A stretch of 11,738 nucleotides of DNA, taken from assembly GCA_900549895.1 (NCBI GenBank), contig URQG01000036.1, positions 1 to 11,738 of the forward strand. Reading direction: 5' to 3'. Origin of the DNA: an uncultured Lachnobacterium sp. GTDB lineage: Bacteria > Bacillota > Clostridia > Lachnospirales > Lachnospiraceae. The notes beneath the pieces are model-generated. The model saw only the letters and a list, made by a program, of their open reading frames with translations, was not told the origin of the DNA and did no database searches. Shown here one piece after another: positions 1-4,883 of the stretch. Position numbers and translations under genes: made by a program. The stretch's first letter is position 1, and each line of letters starts with the position of its first letter.

Positions 1-164
1 GCGTGAAGTAAAACGCTAAAATACTTAAAAAACATACCATTTTTAAAGAAAAAGTAATTCTGCCTATAACTGTAGTGTGAAGTAAATATGCTAACATGCT
101 GCAAAACATCCCATTTATGTGGAAAAGTGGATCTGCCTATAATTATAGCGTGATGTATCTATCC
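1..164. repeat. Diverged tandem repeat, about 74-bp unit
   Basis: Two adjacent units are visible, 1-74 and 75-147. Both begin with GYGTGAAGTAAA and share an ACATMCCATTT block in the middle. Both end in TCTGCCTATAA followed by a short variable tail. A third unit starts at 148 with GCGTGATGTA but loses similarity after about 10-15 bases. The second unit's end and the third unit's start form a perfect 12-bp palindrome at 137-148 (CTATAATTATAG). A lone TCTGCCTAT recurs at 357-365. The array may extend to the left of the window. Unit lengths are unequal and identity is only moderate, and there is no spacer/repeat alternation, so this is not CRISPR. Its function is unknown. Confidence 0.6.
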
Positions 165-780
165 AAAAATTTCTAAAGCATCACAACAAATTACTCCTTG
201 CTCAAAATGCAACTGAGGCAGAAAAATTTGTATGAAACAAATCACGCGCGGCGAAATCTTACATTTACTTGTAAAATAACACCGCGCGTCAATTATTTTA
301 TTCATAAAGTCAGTCTGTTTCATTAAATATGACAATCATTTTCTATAGCAATTAATTCTGCCTATTTTGTCAGCCATTTAGTCGAACTATTTTTTCTCAT
401 TACAAGACAAATTTTTGTTGTGCATCAGATAGCATTTTTTAATACACAGATACCGGATGCAAAAATGTAAAAAAGAAAATTAGCAGCAAGCGTATTCGAC
501 CAACAGGGCTTTGCATGATTTTAATGACCAACTATTTCATGTTACAGGCATCGGAGCCATACTTATTTTTGAAGGACAAATTTGCAACTGCTTCTGGGTT
601 CCATTCCGCCCGCTAATAGCGTGACAAAAACAAATTGTAGCTGTCTATCTGAAATAGAGCCAGAAGCTGACTTGCAAATTTTCCTGAACAAAATAATCGT
701 ATGGCCTGATGCCGCAACTCTGAGAATTTTTCAGTCATTGAAATCATTCAAGTCCGTCACTTATAGAAGAATCTACTGCT
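165..780. other. AT-rich gene-poor stretch, possibly decayed
   Basis: No convincing gene is present. Open frames are short and lack a ribosome binding site, and most three-frame translations on the + strand are broken by stops. A 66-codon open frame at 582-782 has no Shine-Dalgarno sequence and resembles nothing I recognise. It is in phase with the open frame running through the direct-repeat copy at 805-850, separated only by the TAA at 780-782, which could mean a decayed older gene. An inverted-repeat structure at 232-323 is listed separately. Confidence 0.5.
232..323. repeat. Nested inverted repeats (hairpin-forming)
   Basis: Several perfect arms nest around one centre. ATGAAACA at 232-239 pairs with TGTTTCAT at 316-323. 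ACGCGCGG at 244-251 pairs with CCGCGCGT at 282-289. Inside these, TTACA pairs with TGTAA around a 6-nt loop. An alternative pairing is TAAAATAA (272-279) with TTATTTTA (293-300). The GC-only arms stand out in very AT-rich DNA. After the GC stem comes a T-rich but not pure-T tract, so a weak terminator for a gene left of the window is possible. A structured RNA or a protein-binding site are the other options. Confidence 0.5.
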
Positions 781-804
781 AATTTTCTATCGTCCCTTTA
801 TCAT

Positions 805-850
805 CCGTTTTAGAAAACCAATCTGATCACGACAACCCCGAATTTGCAGA
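805..850. repeat. Direct repeat, copy 1 (46 bp)
   Basis: This matches 2203-2247 at 41 of 46 aligned positions: four substitutions and one extra C here. The match is looser upstream, where TATCGTCC is also shared but this copy carries about 11 additional bases that look like a local duplication. The repeat lies 30 nt upstream of a possible -10 element and about 220 nt before the ArsC-like gene. Copy 2 likewise lies upstream of a gene. It could be a regulatory element or a duplicated relic of a coding sequence. Confidence 0.65.
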
Positions 851-855
851 TTTGG

Positions 856-885
856 TTGCTTTGGAATATTGGATTGTTATATGAT
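856..885 (+). promoter_or_regulatory. Weak candidate promoter for the ArsC-like gene
   Basis: TATGAT at 880-885 is a fair -10 box. TTGCTT at 856-861 would be a poor -35 box with an 18-bp spacer. It is the best candidate I see upstream of the first expressed-looking genes. No experimental or strong consensus support exists. Confidence 0.25.
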
Positions 886-942
886 AAAAGAAGAAAGTGT
901 TCCGGGATGTGTAAAAGGGGTTTACCCAAATGGAGGAGTAAA

Positions 943-1068
943 ATGCTTTTTGTAAAATCTGCGATTGAAGATTATTATTACATGGTCGGAGGAGGTGTTC
1001 ATCCATGCCTGTATGGAGCAACTTGTGGTGGTATGCGAAAACTTTTTAAGGGTAAAGGAGGCGATTCC
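943..1068 (+). other. In-frame upstream extension or short leader frame of the ArsC-like gene
   Basis: ATG at 943 is preceded by GGAGGAG at 932-938 and reads in the same frame, without a stop, into the ArsC-like gene. It would add 42 residues containing a YYY run, a GGG run and two cysteines (HPCLYGATC). Known ArsC/Spx-like proteins begin directly at the first thioredoxin-fold strand, so the extension is not expected. The start at 1069 has its own good ribosome binding site. I regard the extension as non-coding or as a separate translated leader, but the strong Shine-Dalgarno sequence is a reason to keep it on record. Confidence 0.2.
1005..1049 (+). CDS. Possible 14-residue Trp-rich leader peptide
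   Basis: ATG at 1005 follows GGAGGAGGT (988-996) with an 8-nt gap, one of the strongest ribosome binding sites in the window. The frame encodes MPVWSNLWWYAKTF and stops at TAA 1047-1049. That stop is only 4 nt before the AAAGGAGG of the ArsC-like gene. Three of the 14 residues are Trp, with tandem TGG TGG codons at 1026-1031. Leader peptides of this size with adjacent Trp codons are known from trp attenuators. Here the 19 nt left before the next start cannot hold a terminator hairpin, so a translational effect is more plausible than attenuation. It may equally be a chance frame. Confidence 0.25.
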   Translation: MPVWSNLWWYAKTF

Positions 1069-1410
1069 ATGAATATTCAAATTTTCGGAACGAAAAAATG
1101 TAACGATACAAAGAAAGCAGAGCGCTTTTTCAAGGAGCGTGGCATCAAGTATCAGTTTATCGATATGCAGGCTAAGGGGATGAGTAAGGGCGAATTTAAT
1201 TCCGTTGCGCAGGTGAATGGTGGCCTTGAAAACATGATCAATTGGGACGGCAAGGACAAGGATCTGCTTGCGCTGATCAAGTATATTGCGGATGAAGACA
1301 AGCTGGAAAAGGTGCTTGAAAATCCGCAGGTAATTAAGACTCCGGTGGTTCGAAACGGAAAGCAGTCGACGCTTGGCTATCAGCCGGATGTGTGGAAAAA
1401 GTGGGAGTGA
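1069..1410 (+). CDS. ArsC/Spx-like family protein (thioredoxin fold)
   Basis: The 113-residue product is normal length for the arsenate reductase-related family of small cytoplasmic thioredoxin-fold proteins. It opens with the first strand and redox loop, IQIFGTKKCNDTKKAERFF, giving one active-site Cys11 followed by N-D-T14. This is a monothiol arrangement rather than the CxxC of Spx. The TPVVRNG block at residues 91-97 carries the expected cis-proline (Pro92). Classical ArsC has Arg just before this proline and here it is Thr91, so arsenate reduction should not be assumed. The C terminus (TLGYQPDVWKKW) is typical of the unnamed clade. The start at 1069 is chosen for AAAGGAGG at 1054-1061 and for fit to the family. 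The next gene starts 5 nt after the stop, suggesting cotranscription. Family assignment is firm; the substrate is unknown. Confidence 0.88.
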   Translation: MNIQIFGTKKCNDTKKAERFFKERGIKYQFIDMQAKGMSKGEFNSVAQVNGGLENMINWDGKDKDLLALIKYIADEDKLEKVLENPQVIKTPVVRNGKQSTLGYQPDVWKKWE

Positions 1411-1415
1411 TGCGA

Positions 1416-1592
1416 ATGAAGCAAAAGAAGAAACTATGGTTGATCGTGGCAGCACTTTTATTGATGCTTTCGTTTTTGTTCTCAAGGATATCCATATCGA
1501 CAGATGGAATTGGTGGATGGGTGCTGCTTGGAATTGGGGGATTGCTTTTTATTCTGGCAATCCTTTTGTTCGTTGTCCGCGGCAGAAAATAG
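1416..1592 (+). CDS. Small two-helix membrane protein, 58 residues
   Basis: The product has a basic start (MKQKKK) and a hydrophobic segment at about residues 7-24. A short polar loop (SISTDGIGG) follows, then a second hydrophobic segment at about 33-53, ending in VRGRK. The positive charges at both ends predict N-in/C-in with a short external loop. I do not recognise a family. ATG 1416 has GGGAG (1403-1407) at a good 8-nt distance. ATG 1410 overlaps the previous stop (TGATG) but sits too close to the same site. GTG 1392 inside the upstream gene is less likely. It is very probably cotranslated with the ArsC-like gene. Confidence 0.6.
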   Translation: MKQKKKLWLIVAALLLMLSFLFSRISISTDGIGGWVLLGIGGLLFILAILLFVVRGRK

Positions 1593-1670
1593 GGAATGTC
1601 CAACGATTCGCGGTCTGTGGGAAAGACAAGAAAGCTTCGAATTGTTATCATAATTCAGGAGGTGACACAG

Positions 1671-2185
1671 ATGGACTTGATTAAGATTGGAAATTTTATA
1701 GCGGAACTCAGAAAAAACAACAGCTTACGCAGGAACAGCTTGGTGAAAAACTGGGAGTGACCAACAAGACTGTATCCAGATGGGAGACCGGCACCTATCT
1801 GCCACCGGCGGAGGCGCTTCTTGCGATGAGTGAGTTGTTTGGTGTAAGCATCAATGAATTGTTAAGCGGAAAGAGGCTTTCAGAAGCAGAATACAGACAG
1901 GCGGCGGAAGAAAACTTAAAGCAGACGGTTAAAACAAGCAGCTTCACATTAAAAGACAGAATTGATTTCTACAAAAGTAAATGGCTCAAAGAACACCGTG
2001 TAAGCATGATTTTGATCGGCATCGGTATCGCAGGAGTTTTACTTGTCGGAATCGTATTGAAAAATGAATGGTTCATTGGCGCTGGGTTTATACTGCTGCT
2101 TTTGGCACATGCATGGAGAAACAATACAATGATGGCATATGTGGAAGACCTTGCATTTGACGGAAGGGGCAAGCAGGCAAGCTGA
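1671..2185 (+). pseudogene. XRE-family HTH regulator with C-terminal membrane segments, frame broken at an A6 run
   Basis: The true start is ATG 1671, 7 nt after AGGAGGT (1657-1663). It reads MDLIKIGNFIAELRK in frame, then hits TGA at 1758. Moving to the -1 frame at the A run (1712-1717) restores a textbook helix-turn-helix: QQLTQEQLGEKLGV, then TNKTVSRWETG and a segment ending SINELLSG. The joined product would be 171 residues. It has an HTH at about 6-60, a charged linker, and two hydrophobic segments at about 111-131 and 134-150. Such regulators often control neighbouring membrane or transport genes. Three readings are possible: a one-base deletion making a pseudogene, a phase-variable homopolymer, or productive -1 frameshifting. 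Translation from GTG 1757 alone would lack the first part of the HTH. Confidence 0.75.
1712..1718 (+). other. A AAA AAC slippery-type heptamer
   Basis: In the frame set by ATG 1671 the codons are AGA AAA AAC, so the heptamer A AAA AAC is in exactly the phase needed for tandem -1 slippage. After slipping, the next codon is CAA at 1718 and the conserved HTH reading begins. I see no clear downstream stem-loop; GCGGA at 1701-1705 is only a weak internal Shine-Dalgarno-like match. A simple one-A deletion from an ancestral A7 would create the same sequence by chance. Confidence 0.35.
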
Positions 2186-2202
2186 GAGAAAGTCGGTATC
2201 GT

Positions 2203-2247
2203 CCGTTTTAGAAAGCCTATCCGATCACGGCAACCCGAATTTGCAGA
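2203..2247. repeat. Direct repeat, copy 2 (45 bp)
   Basis: This is the second copy of the element at 805-850. Shared blocks include CCGTTTTAGAAA, GATCACG and CCCGAATTTGCAGA. It begins 17 nt after the stop of the HTH gene and ends 58 nt before a perfect TATAAT box. In the frame starting CGT at 2204, three of the four substitutions between copies fall in third codon positions (AAA/AAG, CCA/CCT, CGA/CGG). The fourth turns CGA into TGA in copy 1. This hints at a coding origin, but four changes are too few to be decisive. Confidence 0.65.
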
Positions 2248-2305
2248 AATTATAAAAGTTTTGGAAACAATTTGCAAAAAGAGCGAATTTTGTTTGAAAA
2301 GGGGG

Positions 2306-2311
2306 TATAAT
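2306..2311 (+). promoter_or_regulatory. -10 box for the P-type ATPase gene
   Basis: A perfect TATAAT lies 31 nt before the ATPase start, following GGGGG. No good -35 hexamer sits at 16-18 bp (the sequence there is around GAGCGAAT), and the upstream TG of an extended -10 is absent. If real, the promoter may need an activator. The direct-repeat copy ends 58 nt upstream. Confidence 0.4.
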
Positions 2312-2342
2312 AACAGAAAATACATAGGAAGCGTGAGTTGAT

Positions 2343-4748
2343 ATGGAAAATCGTACAGAGATGGAAATGGAGCAGAGAATGCCGCTTACACGTGTGCAGG
2401 CAGATCCGGGCGTGGGACTTTCTGCGGAGCAGGTGAAGGAACGTTTTGCGTGTCATGCGGATAATTATAAAGTGGAATCGTCCACGATGTCGGTATCTGA
2501 TATTGTGAAGTCGAATGTGTTTACGTATTTTAACCTTGTGTTTGCGATTATTGCAGTATTGTTGTCGATTGTCGGTGCGTGGCGTGATATGCTTTTTTTG
2601 CCAATCATTGTTGCGAATACATGTATTGGTATCATTCAGGAGATCCATTCCAAGAAAGTATTGGATAAGCTGTCAATTCTGAATGCACCGCAGAGTGTGG
2701 TCATTCGTGAAGGAAAGAAGGGACAGATTGCCGCTGATAAGCTGGTGTTGGATGATGTGGTTGAATTTACTGCGGGAAGTCAGATCCCTGCGGATGCAAA
2801 GATATTGGAGGGGGAGCTTCAGGTCAATGAGTCATTGATCACAGGCGAATCGGATGAAATTACAAAGAGTGTGGGGGACTCCCTGTTGTCGGGAAGTTTT
2901 GTTGTGTCAGGACGGGCTACGGCGCGTTTGGAAAAAGTCGGCAAAGATTCCTATATTTCAAAATTGACTTTGCAGGCAACAAAGAGTAAAAAAGGCGAGC
3001 AGTCGGAGATGATCCGTTCCCTTAACTATTTGATCATGGTTATGGGTATCATTATTATTCCGATCGGAATCGCTTTATTCGTGCAGTCTTTTATTTATAA
3101 CGAGGGTACACTTCACGACAGTATTACCGGAATGGTGGCTGCCATCATTGGCATGATACCGGAAGGATTATATCTGCTGTCGAGTGTGGCGATGGCGGTA
3201 TCGTCCGTTCGCCTTGCACAGAAGAAAGTATTGATCCACGATATGAAATGCATCGAAACGTTGGCACGTGTTAATGTTCTCTGTGTGGATAAGACCGGAA
3301 CGATCACGGAGTCAGGTATGCATGTATACGAGGTGGAAATCCTCGACGGGCTGGATGAGAATGCAACATGTAAAACACTTGCGGACGTTGTGAAAGCGCA
3401 GAATAAGGATAATGCCACGATGGAGGCTCTTCAGGCTCATTTTACCGAGGGTGGGGGAATGCGCGCTAAAGAAGTGTTCTCGTTTTCATCCGAGACAAAA
3501 TTCTCCGGTGCGATCATGGATGATGGAAAGAGTTATGTGATCGGTGCACCGGAATTCGTATTGCGCAATCAGTTTGATGAATATCAGGAGCAGATTGCAG
3601 AGTACAGCAGCAAGGGCTACCGTGTGCTTGTGTTCGGAGAATATGAGGGAACCCTGACGAAGAAACCATTGACGGAATCAGTTGTTCCGATGGGGTTTGT
3701 TATGCTTGCCAATCCAATCCGAAAAGGCGCAAAGGAGACATTTACTTATTTCGCGGAAAATGAAGTGGAGATCAAAGTGATTTCCGGAGATAATCCGCTG
3801 ACGGTATCGGTAATTGCCAAGGAGGCTGGAATTGCCAATGCAGAACGGTATGTGGATGCGTCTATTTTAAAGACAAAGAGTGATTATTATAATGCAGTCG
3901 AAGAATATACGGTATTTGGCCGTGTGACTCCGAATCAAAAGCGTATGCTTGTGCAGGCACTTAAAGCACATAAGAAAACGGTCGCGATGACCGGAGACGG
4001 TGTCAATGATGTATTGGCTTTAAAAGATGCAGACTGCAGTGTGGCGATGGCGTCCGGAAGCGATGCAGCTTCGAATGTATCACAGCTGGTACTGCTTGAT
4101 TCGGATTTCTCGCGCATGCCGTCTGTTGTGGCAGAAGGCCGTCGTGTCGTTAACAATATTGAGAGGACGGCAGCCTTATATATCGTAAAGAATATTTTCT
4201 CCATGTTGCTTGCCATCTTCTCGGTCATCTTGTTACTGGATTACCCGCTTGAACCGACACAGGTTTCACTGATCAGTATGTTTACGATCGGAATTCCTTC
4301 GTTTATCCTGGCTTTAGAGCCGAACAAGAATCCAATCCGTGGTCATTTCTTGACGAATGTGTTGGTCAAGGCACTTCCGGCGGGACTTACAGACTTTATT
4401 GTAGTAAGCGGACTGGTTATCTTCTGCAGAGAATTCTCGGTGGATACGGATTGTCTGTCGACTTCCTGCACGATCCTTGTTGCTATCGTAGGTTTTATGA
4501 TCTTGTATCGTATCGCAAAGCCGATGAATGTGGGACATATCATTATGATGATCGGTGTGATCGCCGGATGGCTGTTCTGTATGCTTTTTGTCAGCAAATT
4601 CTTTGCAATCACAAGTATTTCAAAGCAATGTGCGATGTTGATGATCGTGTTTGCCATCATTACAGAGCCGGCATTGAGATATCTGTGCGCCGTGGTGGAG
4701 TGGATCTATGCGAAGGCTACAGGGATTCGCAGTTGCAAGGAGAATTGA
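2343..4748 (+). CDS. P-type cation-transporting ATPase
   Basis: This is a complete 801-residue ATP-driven cation pump of the plasma membrane, similar in size and layout to mycobacterial CtpE-like pumps. Visible landmarks are the first membrane pair at about 57-100, the actuator motif TGES at 167-170, and PEGL in helix M4 at 273-276. The phosphorylation motif DKTGTIT follows with Asp316 as phospho-acceptor. KGYR occurs at 424-427, SGDNPLT at 481-487 and the hinge TGDGVND at 550-556. Six further hydrophobic segments lie between about 611 and 790. There is no N-terminal metal-binding domain. By alignment to SERCA the M4 Glu is kept (Glu274) and M5 Asn is kept (Asn617). The M5 Glu and the M6 Asn and Asp are replaced by Ser620, Ser645 and Ile649, so Ca2+ specificity is not assured. 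ATG 2343 follows AGGAAG (2326-2331) at a rather long 11 nt; ATG 2361 is an alternative. Confidence 0.92.
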   Translation: MENRTEMEMEQRMPLTRVQADPGVGLSAEQVKERFACHADNYKVESSTMSVSDIVKSNVFTYFNLVFAIIAVLLSIVGAWRDMLFLPIIVANTCIGIIQEIHSKKVLDKLSILNAPQSVVIREGKKGQIAADKLVLDDVVEFTAGSQIPADAKILEGELQVNESLITGESDEITKSVGDSLLSGSFVVSGRATARLEKVGKDSYISKLTLQATKSKKGEQSEMIRSLNYLIMVMGIIIIPIGIALFVQSFIYNEGTLHDSITGMVAAIIGMIPEGLYLLSSVAMAVSSVRLAQKKVLIHDMKCIETLARVNVLCVDKTGTITESGMHVYEVEILDGLDENATCKTLADVVKAQNKDNATMEALQAHFTEGGGMRAKEVFSFSSETKFSGAIMDDGKSYVIGAPEFVLRNQFDEYQEQIAEYSSKGYRVLVFGEYEGTLTKKPLTESVVPMGFVMLANPIRKGAKETFTYFAENEVEIKVISGDNPLTVSVIAKEAGIANAERYVDASILKTKSDYYNAVEEYTVFGRVTPNQKRMLVQALKAHKKTVAMTGDGVNDVLALKDADCSVAMASGSDAASNVSQLVLLDSDFSRMPSVVAEGRRVVNNIERTAALYIVKNIFSMLLAIFSVILLLDYPLEPTQVSLISMFTIGIPSFILALEPNKNPIRGHFLTNVLVKALPAGLTDFIVVSGLVIFCREFSVDTDCLSTSCTILVAIVGFMILYRIAKPMNVGHIIMMIGVIAGWLFCMLFVSKFFAITSISKQCAMLMIVFAIITEPALRYLCAVVEWIYAKATGIRSCKEN

Positions 4749-4835
4749 AATCGTCTATAATTAATTTATCTGTAGTTTTTCAGAAATTACGATGTCCTTA
4801 TATGCAGGAATAACGAGCATGGGGCTTTCTTATAT

Positions 4836-4865
4836 TGGTTTCTGAAGAGTTACCTAAATTATTAT
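4836..4865 (+). promoter_or_regulatory. Candidate promoter for the four-gene operon
   Basis: TATTAT at 4860-4865 could serve as a -10 box with TTGGTT at 4836-4841 as a weak -35, spacer 18 bp. The 135-nt gap between the ATPase and DUF5717 genes is the only space upstream of the operon. An 8-bp inverted repeat, TTCAGAAA (4779-4786) with TTTCTGAA (4839-4846), flanks this region and overlaps the -35. It might be an operator or chance. Confidence 0.3.
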
Positions 4866-4883
4866 ACAAAAGCAGGTGCGGGC

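Noticed and set aside
1..164. CRISPR array
   Set aside because: The units are directly adjacent, diverged along their whole length and lack unique spacers between identical repeats.
582..782. 66-codon open frame on the + strand
   Set aside because: No ribosome binding site before the ATG, no recognisable family, and it lies in decayed-looking AT-rich sequence.
881..955. Class IIa bacteriocin-like motif (YPNGGVKC resembles YGNGVxC)
   Set aside because: The motif order is not the real consensus, there is no leader or ribosome binding site, and no transporter or immunity gene is nearby.
844..1068. Start of the ArsC-like gene at ATG 844
   Set aside because: The 75-residue extension has no family support and ATG 844 has no ribosome binding site. 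ATG 1069 has a strong site and matches the family's N terminus.
922..1485. 187-codon open frame on the - strand
   Set aside because: Antisense to the clear ArsC-like gene; its composition is that of a shadow frame and no ribosome binding site was seen.
4755..4780. Intrinsic terminator after the ATPase gene
   Set aside because: The stem CTATA/TGTAG has only five weak pairs including a G-T, although TTTTT follows. It is too unstable to call.
4451..4813. 120-codon + strand frame overlapping the ATPase end
   Set aside because: An alternate frame within the conserved ATPase coding sequence; no independent start signal.
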